From assembly GCF_002006355.2 (NCBI RefSeq), contig NZ_CP096980.1, positions 1,488,001 through 1,552,000 on the forward strand: DNA of 64,000 nucleotides, given 5' to 3'. The position numbers and the translations under genes were made by a program. The number at the start of each line of letters is the position of its first letter. Position 1 is the stretch's first letter. A model generated the notes under the pieces. That model saw only the letters and a list, made by a program, of their open reading frames with translations, searched no databases and was not told the DNA's origin. Below are positions 50,583-58,321 of the stretch, in pieces. Source of the stretch: Clostridium felsineum DSM 794 (GTDB lineage: Bacteria; Bacillota; Clostridia; Clostridiales; Clostridiaceae).

Positions 50583-50941
50583 AATATAAAGATGATAAAA
50601 GTATAGAAAGTAGGATAAAAAGATACTTTGATGATTTGAAAAAGATAGAAATATATAAAAGTAAGTTAAAATATTTTGAAGAATATAAAGACGTAATTAT
50701 GGATGATATTAGAGAAGATGTAAAACATATAAAAGCTACAATAGCTTCAATGGAATTTAAAAATAAAGATGTAGAATTGGTGCTTAAAAATTTAAGTAGT
50801 GAAGAAAAAATATATGTTGAGAGTAGATATAAAGATGAATTAAGCATCGTTAAAGTTAAGGAAAAATTATATATGAGTAAAAATACTTATTATAAAGTAA
50901 GAAAAAATGTTATAGAAAAGGTAAGAAAGTTAGTGCTTTAG
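50573..50941 (+). CDS. ArpU/RinA-like late-gene regulator
   Basis: A 122-residue protein. An N-terminal coiled coil is followed by a sigma-70 region-4-like HTH: LSSEEKIYVESRYKDELSIVKVKEKLYMSKNTYYKVRKNVIEKV. This matches phage late-gene activators of the ArpU/RinA type. AAAGGTGATAGACA precedes ATG 50573. It lies just upstream of the conserved repeat element at 50974, so it may be the protein that binds there. Confidence 0.72.
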   Translation: MQVKYKDDKSIESRIKRYFDDLKKIEIYKSKLKYFEEYKDVIMDDIREDVKHIKATIASMEFKNKDVELVLKNLSSEEKIYVESRYKDELSIVKVKEKLYMSKNTYYKVRKNVIEKVRKLVL

Positions 50942-50973
50942 TTTATTATACTAGAGCATTTTTTATTAAAAAG

Positions 50974-51115
50974 AGGAACAAAAGTGGAGAAAAAATCCAG
51001 AAAAATTAGGGACAAAGTGGGAGACCTTTTTGTTTTTGTTATATTGTAAAATAGATATGTCTTTAGGAAAACTATGTAAAAAATCATGTTAGTAATTTTT
51101 TTACTCATGTAAACT
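50974..51115 (+). promoter_or_regulatory. conserved ICE promoter/leader element A
   Basis: Upstream repeats of GAACAAAAGTGGAG and GGGACAAAGTGGGAG type lead into a core GGGAGACCTTTTTGT (51019-51033), then an A/T-rich promoter region and a leader ending in ACTCATGTAAACTT. The leader can form AGTAA/TTACT inside flanking CATG. The same arrangement is upstream of the 61196 operon (60936-61087). The intergenic distance and identical order argue for a shared control element of the ICE. Confidence 0.65.
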
Positions 51116-51135
51116 TATTTGGGGAGTGAAGATGA

Positions 51136-51780
51136 TTGAACAAACAAGAAATTATAGATATGTATTTTAATAAAAACATGTCAGTTAAAGATATTGCTAA
51201 TAAGTTTTGTAAGAGTAGGACTGCAATATATAAAATCATAAAATCCGACATTAGGTATGAAGAAACTAAAAATTTTAGAGAACAGCAAAAAAATGAATTA
51301 GTTAAAGAAAATCAGGATTCAGTTAAGAAATTATTCTTTACTGAAAATAAAAAGGTCTGTGAAATATCAAAGAAACTTCAAATAAGTAATGCATTAGTTA
51401 CTAGAATTATAAAATTAGACAGTAGATATGAAACTGAAAAGAGTAAGAGAAGAATAGAAAGTAAAAAAAGAAACGTTAAAGCTACCAAAGAAATTATAAA
51501 TAAAAAAAGACAGAGTATGAGAAGTTCATATGACAATTCAATTGTTAGCGGAATGATGCTACTTCAGAAACAAAATGCAATTTCAATGTCAAGAAATAGA
51601 AAAATGTCCACTACTGGAATTGTAGCAGCTAACCTTAATCATTATAATTATGATAGTAAAAGACAAAGATTAGTATTTGATAATTCAAGTGGAGTACGAC
51701 CAGTAGATTTACCACGTAGTATTAAAATTCATACATGCGACTATATTCCATTAAAAACTTATGAGGAAAGTGAGGTGTAG
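51136..51780 (+). CDS. two-HTH DNA-binding protein, 214 aa
   Basis: A 214-residue protein with two repeated N-terminal HTH units: MYFNKNMSVKDIANKFCKSRTAIYKII and LFFTENKKVCEISKKLQISNALVTRII, each resembling resolvase-type or AsnC-type HTHs. The remainder is basic and unrecognised (RRIESKKRNVKATKEIINKK). TTG 51136 follows GGGGAGTGAAGATGA. It is 5 bases from the sigma-like gene; the pair likely regulates the ICE. Confidence 0.65.
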   Translation: MNKQEIIDMYFNKNMSVKDIANKFCKSRTAIYKIIKSDIRYEETKNFREQQKNELVKENQDSVKKLFFTENKKVCEISKKLQISNALVTRIIKLDSRYETEKSKRRIESKKRNVKATKEIINKKRQSMRSSYDNSIVSGMMLLQKQNAISMSRNRKMSTTGIVAANLNHYNYDSKRQRLVFDNSSGVRPVDLPRSIKIHTCDYIPLKTYEESEV

Positions 51781-51785
51781 ATAGT

Positions 51786-52400
51786 ATGGATAAAGAAAAA
51801 TTAAAAGAGGTGATTGAGAAGGCAAAAGCAGGAGATAAGAAAGCCAAAAATATTATTATAAATGATAATATGAAATACATAAAAATCATAGCGAATAAGT
51901 TTCGTTTGAAAAATAGGAATTTATCACTGGATGATTTAATTCAAGATGGAGTAATAGCAGTTATTAAAGCTATAAATTCTTATGATATAAATAAATATGT
52001 AAAGTTCAATACATATGTTTATAATTTTGTAACTCTAAGTATCATAAGCAATATAAAAAAGAAATACATGACTGTAAAATTACCCCAGGGTATTCATGTT
52101 CCTGTTGATATTTTTTCACTGGATGAAAATATTAATGAAATTGAAATTTTATTAGATAAAATTAAGTACGAAGAAAATAAATTTGATTATATAGATGACT
52201 ATATAAAGTGGGAACAGATATTAAAAAATAAGCTTACAACCTTAGAAAAAAAGATTATATTAAAAACTTATTTTGAGAATAAAACAGTTGAGATTACATC
52301 AAATGAATTAAATATAAATAAGAGAAAGGTATCTATATTGAAGCATAGGGCTATTAAGAAAATTAAAAAGTGTGGAAATCATTTAGAGGAGGAATTTTAA
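51786..52400 (+). CDS. sigma-70 family RNA polymerase sigma factor
   Basis: A 204-residue protein with sigma region 2 (NLSLDDLIQDGVIAVIKAINSYDINKYVKFNTYVYNFV) and a C-terminal region 4-like HTH (LTTLEKKIILKTYFENKTVEITSNELNINKRKVSILKHRAIKKIK). Size and layout fit the SigH/sigma-30 or TcdR-like alternative factors. ICE-encoded, so it may recognise the conserved promoter elements at 50974 and 60936. There is no visible anti-sigma partner. Confidence 0.8.
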   Translation: MDKEKLKEVIEKAKAGDKKAKNIIINDNMKYIKIIANKFRLKNRNLSLDDLIQDGVIAVIKAINSYDINKYVKFNTYVYNFVTLSIISNIKKKYMTVKLPQGIHVPVDIFSLDENINEIEILLDKIKYEENKFDYIDDYIKWEQILKNKLTTLEKKIILKTYFENKTVEITSNELNINKRKVSILKHRAIKKIKKCGNHLEEEF

Positions 52401-52435
52401 ATTTCTCCTTTATTTATTTTTTGAGGAGGGAAGTG

Positions 52436-52477
52436 ATGAAAATGTTTGTTGAAAAATTGTTGAAAGGAGGAGGTTAA
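52436..52477 (+). CDS. 13-aa coupling peptide upstream of the pilin-like gene
   Basis: ATG 52436 follows GAGGAGGGAAGTG and encodes MKMFVEKLLKGGG. The three glycine codons GGAGGAGGT double as the ribosome site for the gene starting at GTG 52478, directly after the stop. This is a probable translational-coupling leader. Confidence 0.45.
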   Translation: MKMFVEKLLKGGG

Positions 52478-52777
52478 GTGGATGCACAGTCTTTAAATTC
52501 AATTAAAGCAGTATCCCCAGAATTAGTAAGTTCTAAACTTATTGATGTAGTTACAGTTATCTATAATACAATAACGCCAGTTATATATCCTTTAGCGTTA
52601 TTAGGATATGCTGTAGCTTTTATCTTTTTAATAGGAGGTGCAATATTTCATTCAAAAACTATAAAAAAGATGGGAGGAGTAGATTTTTGTGTTATAACAT
52701 TGGCACTTATTTTTTATTTCTCAATGCCAGTTTTTATAGGACTTTTGAAAACAATACAAAATGTTGTAATTAAGTAA
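52478..52777 (+). CDS. small conjugation membrane protein, VirB2-like candidate
   Basis: A 99-residue protein with two predicted membrane helices (VIYPLALLGYAVAFIFLIGGAIF and FCVITLALIFYFSMPVFIGLL), directly upstream of a second pilin-like gene and of PrgI. The small size and two-helix hairpin fit a VirB2-type subunit; no clear signal peptide is seen. Family membership is inferred from context. Confidence 0.55.
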   Translation: MDAQSLNSIKAVSPELVSSKLIDVVTVIYNTITPVIYPLALLGYAVAFIFLIGGAIFHSKTIKKMGGVDFCVITLALIFYFSMPVFIGLLKTIQNVVIK

Positions 52778-52793
52778 TGAAAGGATGATATGA

Positions 52794-53147
52794 ATGTTAA
52801 AAGAAAAGATTAAAAATTTTGGAACAAAGATATGTGTAGGAGCTACTGGTTTAGCTCTAACATTATCTAATTATGTACATGTATATGCAGACAGCCAAAT
52901 AACAAAACATACACCAAGTGAAGTTGCATCACATATATTTACCGCCAATCAAGGTATAGCCGAAGCCTTTGGTGGTGCTTTAATTGGAATAGCAGTTGTT
53001 GTTATAGGAATAAAAATGCTTATGGCAAGTAAGAAACAAGAAGCAAGAAGCGAAGCTATGGATTCAATTTTAACTGTAATAATAGCATCACTTTTAATAG
53101 GCGGTTTTGCTATTTTTGCAGGACTGTTCTTTGGATTTGGACAATAA
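52794..53147 (+). CDS. VirB2-like pilin/channel subunit
   Basis: A 117-residue protein with a signal-like N-terminus (NFGTKICVGATGLALTLS, cleavage probably after VYA) and two membrane helices: GIAEAFGGALIGIAVVVIGIKMLM, then ILTVIIASLLIGGFAIFAGLFFGFG. This is the VirB2/TrbC layout. A near-homologous two-helix segment forms the N-terminus of the VirB6-like protein at 56176. GAAAGGATGATATGA precedes ATG 52794. Confidence 0.7.
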   Translation: MLKEKIKNFGTKICVGATGLALTLSNYVHVYADSQITKHTPSEVASHIFTANQGIAEAFGGALIGIAVVVIGIKMLMASKKQEARSEAMDSILTVIIASLLIGGFAIFAGLFFGFGQ

Positions 53148-53189
53148 ATTTTAGGGCAGAGAAATCTGCCTATTTTTTGGAGGTGAACA

Positions 53190-53537
53190 ATGAGGTACTT
53201 TAAAGTCCCATTCAACATAAATGAAGAAGACAAAATTATAGGTGGATATATTTCTTTAAGGCAGTTTGGTTGGATAATACTTTCTGTCTTTTTAATTGCA
53301 ATTTTATTTTTAGCAAATAGAAGTTATATGACAGTTACAAGAAGCCTAGGTCATTCGCCTAATATAACACTGCATCCAATTAATTTAACCATAAGATTAG
53401 TAGTAGCGTTTGCAATTGTTATATTTTCAGCCCTATGTGCTTTTTATAAAGTAGAGGATACTTACAATTTTGATAAATACCTTATAAAAATGCTTAAGTT
53501 CAAAATGAGAAATAAAATGTTTAAATTTAGAAAATAG
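53190..53537 (+). CDS. PrgI-family conjugation protein (VirB3-like)
   Basis: A 115-residue PrgI-type inner-membrane component of Gram-positive type IV secretion, placed next to VirB4 as usual. Pattern: YFKVPFNINEEDKIIGGYISLRQFGWII, two membrane helices, and a C-terminal YKVEDTYNFDKYLIKMLKFKMR. TTTTTGGAGGTGAACA precedes ATG 53190. Confidence 0.85.
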   Translation: MRYFKVPFNINEEDKIIGGYISLRQFGWIILSVFLIAILFLANRSYMTVTRSLGHSPNITLHPINLTIRLVVAFAIVIFSALCAFYKVEDTYNFDKYLIKMLKFKMRNKMFKFRK

Positions 53538-53552
53538 AAGGGAGGAAACTAA

Positions 53553-54323
53553 ATGTTAATTATAGCTTTGGTGTTTCCTATTTTGGCTTTTATATTTTTA
53601 GGAAGTGTTGTTTTATATACAAGAAAGAAAAGCAAGCCTAAAAAGACAAAGAGTAATTTAAATGAAGGGGAAAAGGATAGTGAGAGTAGCAAGATAAATA
53701 GTAGTGAATTAAAAAAACTCACTGGAATTAAGAAATTAAAGGATAGCAAAATATATATGAAAAACGGCTCTATAAGGGTTAATTTATCAATATCTTCTCC
53801 TGACTTTGAGCTTTTAACAGATGAAGAGCAAACTTCTTTTGAAGACTGTCTTATGATGTCAGCCTTGTCATTAAATTTTCCAGTTCAATTTCACACAACC
53901 TTGAAGAAAATAGAAATAAGAGAACCGGCGGAGCTTGTGGAAAAAACAATGAATAGTTCGGATACTCTGATTTCAGATAGTTTAAAGGACTACTGCTCAC
54001 AGCTTTATACATCATATAGGAAGCTTGAAAATGAAAAAGGTATATATGTTAGAAAAAGCTTTTGTACAGTGGGAGCTTATCTTGAAGGAAAGGATGAAAA
54101 GAATATTTTAAATGAACTTCAAGCACGAGTAGACAATATAGCTGGAGGACTTTCAAGGGCTAGAATGAAGGTTAATCTGTTAACTTCAGAAGGTGAGGCT
54201 CAGCTTTTAGGTGATATATTTAACAGAGGTAAAAATGTAAACATAGAAGATTTAGAGAAAAATGGAGCATTTGATTTATATACAGAGGGAGTTGGAAAGG
54301 TTGTTGAAATCGAAGAAGAATAA
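53553..54323 (+). CDS. conjugation-operon membrane-anchored protein, 256 aa
   Basis: A 256-residue protein with one N-terminal membrane helix (IIALVFPILAFIFLGSVVLY), a lysine/serine linker and a soluble C-terminal domain. It overlaps VirB4 and is probably part of the transfer apparatus (related, from context, to the TraC/VirB4-associated family). GAAGGGAGGAAACTAA precedes ATG 53553. No enzymatic motif is visible. Confidence 0.55.
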   Translation: MLIIALVFPILAFIFLGSVVLYTRKKSKPKKTKSNLNEGEKDSESSKINSSELKKLTGIKKLKDSKIYMKNGSIRVNLSISSPDFELLTDEEQTSFEDCLMMSALSLNFPVQFHTTLKKIEIREPAELVEKTMNSSDTLISDSLKDYCSQLYTSYRKLENEKGIYVRKSFCTVGAYLEGKDEKNILNELQARVDNIAGGLSRARMKVNLLTSEGEAQLLGDIFNRGKNVNIEDLEKNGAFDLYTEGVGKVVEIEEE

Positions 54324-56160
54324 AAATAAAGATAAAAAAGATAGTCAGAGTGATTTCTTTAAAAAAGGAACTATAAATATTATGGATATTATATCGCCTG
54401 ATGGAATTATTGAAGGAAAGGATTATATTTATCTAGGTCCAGGAAGATACTCAAGAGTTTACGCCATAATAGGTTTTCCAAGAAATATGACAGTAGGCTA
54501 TTTAAATGAATTATTTCAAATTGGAGATATTGATATTACAACCTATATTGAAAACATACCAGATGGATCTGTAATAAGAAAACTTACTGGAAAGTATAGT
54601 CAGTATATGAGTAATATAAATCTTCAATTAAAACATGGATACTCTATGGATTATGGAATGAAACTGGCGGCAGAAGATTTGGATGAAACAAGAGCACAAA
54701 TACAGACTAATACAGAAAGAATGTTTTATGTACAGCCTATAGTATTTTTGTGGGGAAAAAATCTAAATGAACTAGAAGAAAAGTCTGAAAAATTCGATAC
54801 AATTTGTGCAAGAAAATCGCTTGTTAGTAAATGTCTTGTGGGAGATCAACTTAAAGGCTTCTTAACAGGAGTACCTAACCTTAATATGCAGTATTCAGAA
54901 GGACTTAGAAATATGGTAACTGGTTCTGTTGCCTGTTTAGTTCCAGTTGGAAATACTGAGCTTTGTCATAAAAATGGAATATTCTATGGTGAAAATATGT
55001 TTACTAAATCGCCGATAGTATATAACGAATTTATAGGAGCACCAACCTTAACAAATCCCCACACCTTTGTAAGTGGAACTACAGGCGCAGGAAAATCTGT
55101 CTTTTTAAAGCTCAAAGCAGCACGTTCAGCAGCTGCCGGAAGATGGACAGTCGTACTCGATCCACAGGAGGAGTACCGCCCTCTTATAGATAAATTAGGA
55201 GGACAGTATATACAGCTTAAACCAGGGGTTAAATCTGGTATAAATCCTTTTGAAATAGAGGTTGAGGAAGATGAAAATGGAAAGAAGAAGATTGATATAT
55301 ATGGAAAACGTTCAGAAATAATAGAAATGATTTCAATATTTTCAGAGAAGTTTAGAAATGGAAATCCACTTCAAGGTGAGGAAATAACAGCAGTAGATGA
55401 AAGTGTAGCAAAACTTTATGAAAACTTAGGAATTACAGAAGCGCCTAAAAGTCTTTATGAAGAGAAAACCTATGAAAAGGAAGGTAAGTTTTATACAGGA
55501 AACATTAAAAAGGATTTACCAACATTAAGTGATTTAAGAAATATGCTTATTGAAAGAAATAAAACTATAGGCTCACAAGGAGTAAAAGAACTTATAGAGG
55601 TTATGAAAATGATAACTGGTGATGGTCCTATGGCAATGTTTGATTGCAAATCTACTATAAATTTTAACAGCAAAATAATTGCTATAAGTTACAAGCATTT
55701 AACTGATGAATTTACAAAATTTTATGCTATGATAAACAGCCTGTCATGGATATGGACAACCTTTTCTAACTACAAATACAAGGATATTGAAAAGGAAGTT
55801 ATAGTTGATGAAGGACATTTATTTGCAAAGTTTGAAAGGTCACTTCATTTTTTAGAGCTTATAGCTAGATTAGGAAGAAAACTTAAAATAGCTCTTACTT
55901 TAGCTACTCAGTTTATGCAGGATTTTATAGGTAGTAAAGAGACAGAGGCGATTATACATCTGTGTGGTACAAAAATACTTTTAAAACAAGAAGAAGCTAT
56001 TGCTAAAAAGGTTTGTGAGTTTTTAGGTCTATCTGCTAGGTGTAGGCAACTTATGACTACCTTTATTTCGGGACAAGCAATACTGCTTTCAGAGCAAGAA
56101 CTTGTACTTATGCACGTTAAACCCTTTGAGTTTGAATGGGATATGGTGAAAACTTCATAG
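54301..56160 (+). CDS. virB4: VirB4-type conjugation ATPase
   Basis: A VirB4/TraE/TrwK-family ATPase, about 619 residues from TTG 54301, energising assembly of the type IV secretion channel. Walker A is VSGTTGAGKSVF near residue 260; Walker B-like EVIVDEGHLFAKFE lies farther on; LARLGRKLKIALTLATQ is a conserved motif. The N-terminal domain is complete (SPDGIIEGKDYIYLGPGRYSRVY). An upstream in-frame ATG at 54262 exists; TTG 54301 or 54304 is favoured by the GAGGGAG and GGAAAGG upstream. Overlaps the previous gene. Confidence 0.9.
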   Translation: MLKSKKNKNKDKKDSQSDFFKKGTINIMDIISPDGIIEGKDYIYLGPGRYSRVYAIIGFPRNMTVGYLNELFQIGDIDITTYIENIPDGSVIRKLTGKYSQYMSNINLQLKHGYSMDYGMKLAAEDLDETRAQIQTNTERMFYVQPIVFLWGKNLNELEEKSEKFDTICARKSLVSKCLVGDQLKGFLTGVPNLNMQYSEGLRNMVTGSVACLVPVGNTELCHKNGIFYGENMFTKSPIVYNEFIGAPTLTNPHTFVSGTTGAGKSVFLKLKAARSAAAGRWTVVLDPQEEYRPLIDKLGGQYIQLKPGVKSGINPFEIEVEEDENGKKKIDIYGKRSEIIEMISIFSEKFRNGNPLQGEEITAVDESVAKLYENLGITEAPKSLYEEKTYEKEGKFYTGNIKKDLPTLSDLRNMLIERNKTIGSQGVKELIEVMKMITGDGPMAMFDCKSTINFNSKIIAISYKHLTDEFTKFYAMINSLSWIWTTFSNYKYKDIEKEVIVDEGHLFAKFERSLHFLELIARLGRKLKIALTLATQFMQDFIGSKETEAIIHLCGTKILLKQEEAIAKKVCEFLGLSARCRQLMTTFISGQAILLSEQELVLMHVKPFEFEWDMVKTS

Positions 56161-56175
56161 AAGGGAGGTTTTAAA

Positions 56176-58242
56176 TTGAATTTTATATCGTCAAATGCAG
56201 ATGCTCCTACTAGAATAATATATGAATATATAAGTGCCTTTGGCGGAATATCAATGGCATTTGCAATAATTATGCTGGGTATAAAAATGCTTATTACAGC
56301 ACATAAAAAGGATTCAAGAGAAAAAGCTATGGAGTCATTAGGGAAAATAGCAGCTGGTGGTTTTATACTTGGTATAAGTTTAATTCTTGCCGGATTTTTA
56401 GGCTGGGTAGCTAATACATCAGGAGTAGAGCTTAATACCAAGAATGTAGCTATAAGTGATACCTCAAAGATAGATAATAGCGATGATGGTGGTTCTTTTG
56501 TAGTGCGTGCAGTAGGAGAAGTTATAGACACTGTACCAAAGGCAGTAGATAAAATTGTTGATGCAGGAATTGGATTTAAGCCCTTAGGTGATTTGATTTT
56601 TAACACTGACAAGCTTAATTTAGCACCCTTTAAAGATGCAGAGTGGCAAAATTTAAATTACCTATATGTTCTTATGTGTACTTTAGTTGCACCGCTTCTT
56701 CTCATTATGATTGCTAAAACAGGTTTTAGTATGATTATATTCTCAGATTCTACTGCTAAAAGAATAGACTTAAAGGAAGAATTAATGAACTGGTTTATTT
56801 GTGCTTTTCTTTTAGCCGTAGCTCCATTATTTATTCAAGGCTTATTTGAGCTATTTAATGCTTTTACAGATGCATTAACTACGGCAACAAAATCAATCTT
56901 AGGTGATGTATCGAAAAGTCCAGCATTTACTACATCTGCGTTATCTTCATTGAAAACAGGTTCACCAGTAACTACAGCTATAGTGCATCTTCTTTATGCG
57001 TGGCAGATAGTTAGAATAAACATAATATTTTTAAGTCGAAAAGTTGTACTTACAGTTATGTACGTGTTTACTCCAATAGCTATTGCATTATGGGGGATAA
57101 ATCATAAAGTACATGCGGCGGCTATTTGGTTTGGGGAAATAATAACTAATGCATCTATGCAGTTTTTTTATGCCTTTACTTTTACAGCAATGATAGCAGC
57201 ATTAGGCGCTTCAACATGGCAGGACTGGCTTCTTGCATTAGTATGGATGACAGCTTTAACAAAGATTTCAGAAATGCTTAGAAATTCACTACAAGGATTT
57301 TTCACAAAGGTTTCAGGATTGGATGAAACTGCACTGGCAGGAGGAGCACTTGGAACTGTGGGGGCTATAGCAGGAGGCATGACGGCAGCCTTTGGAATGA
57401 CAGTAGGAGGAAATCACAGCGGTGGAAATAGTGGTGGAGGTTTTAAAGATTTTAAAGCTTCAGAGATAGGAAATAAGGTATTTGGAAATACTCTTGGAGG
57501 TTCATTTAAGGGTGGGAATTCTGTAAAGGGTTCAAATTCTTCAATTAAAAATGCTACATCTTTTGGAGACAATCTAAAAGACTACGGAAATTATAATATG
57601 GGTGATGGCTTTCCAGTTGGGAACAATGATGAAGAATATAATATGGATAAACCTGATACAACAATAGAACAATTTAAACAAGATAGTGCAAAACAAGGAT
57701 TAAACAATTCAATTCTAGCAGATAATTTAAATGCTGAAATGTCAAATAATAAGGCAGGAAGTAGAGCAAAAGGAGTTTTAACAGCAATGACAGCAGGAGA
57801 TCCTATGTTTAAGGGATTAGCTCAGGCAGGAGGAAATCTAGTAGGTGGAGTTCAAAATAGAATTTCAACAGCTAAAGCCATGTATAAGACGGCTTCACAG
57901 ATGGAGAAGCTGGGACTTGCTAAAGATAAAAAGGAAGCTATGGAGACTTTATTTGGTGGAAATGATGATTTGAAAGCTAACTTTAAAAAGTTAAAAGTTT
58001 TAAATAAACCAGCAAATGCATTATTAAATCACACCGCCAATACTAAGGTAGGTAAAACTTTAAGAACAGCTCATAACGTAAGTAGCTTTTCTAAGAATAT
58101 ATCACAGGGAAATAATAGTGCCGCCGCTATGAATTTAGCTAAGGCACATCCATTTAATAGGTTAGAAGATAAAGACAAGACAAAAATCATAGCACAAACT
58201 AATCCCTATACATCCATAGATGGCTTTAATGGCTGGTCATAA
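56176..58242 (+). CDS. VirB6-like polytopic conjugation protein with N-terminal pilin-like domain
   Basis: A 688-residue membrane protein. Residues about 15-80 repeat the VirB2-like segment of the gene at 52794 (both have GIKML, a KK-x3-R/S-x-EAM turn and a second glycine-rich helix ending AGxF). The centre has several further helices, typical of VirB6/TrbL (NYLYVLMCTLVAPLLLIMIA, NWFICAFLLAVAPLFIQGL, LLYAWQIVRINIIFLSRKVVLTVMYV). The C-terminal 250 residues are soluble, glycine and asparagine rich. TTG 56176 follows GAAGGGAGGTTTTAAA. Confidence 0.75.
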   Translation: MNFISSNADAPTRIIYEYISAFGGISMAFAIIMLGIKMLITAHKKDSREKAMESLGKIAAGGFILGISLILAGFLGWVANTSGVELNTKNVAISDTSKIDNSDDGGSFVVRAVGEVIDTVPKAVDKIVDAGIGFKPLGDLIFNTDKLNLAPFKDAEWQNLNYLYVLMCTLVAPLLLIMIAKTGFSMIIFSDSTAKRIDLKEELMNWFICAFLLAVAPLFIQGLFELFNAFTDALTTATKSILGDVSKSPAFTTSALSSLKTGSPVTTAIVHLLYAWQIVRINIIFLSRKVVLTVMYVFTPIAIALWGINHKVHAAAIWFGEIITNASMQFFYAFTFTAMIAALGASTWQDWLLALVWMTALTKISEMLRNSLQGFFTKVSGLDETALAGGALGTVGAIAGGMTAAFGMTVGGNHSGGNSGGGFKDFKASEIGNKVFGNTLGGSFKGGNSVKGSNSSIKNATSFGDNLKDYGNYNMGDGFPVGNNDEEYNMDKPDTTIEQFKQDSAKQGLNNSILADNLNAEMSNNKAGSRAKGVLTAMTAGDPMFKGLAQAGGNLVGGVQNRISTAKAMYKTASQMEKLGLAKDKKEAMETLFGGNDDLKANFKKLKVLNKPANALLNHTANTKVGKTLRTAHNVSSFSKNISQGNNSAAAMNLAKAHPFNRLEDKDKTKIIAQTNPYTSIDGFNGWS

Positions 58243-58321
58243 AATTAAAAATATCTTATAGGAAACAGTTCATACGGTTTGTATAGACTGTTTCTTGTTT
58301 TTTGGAAGGGGGGCAAATTAG

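Noticed and set aside
53553..56160. A frameshifted VirB4 split between two overlapping genes
   Set aside because: The second protein has a complete N-terminal VirB4 domain, and the first has its own membrane anchor and ribosome site.
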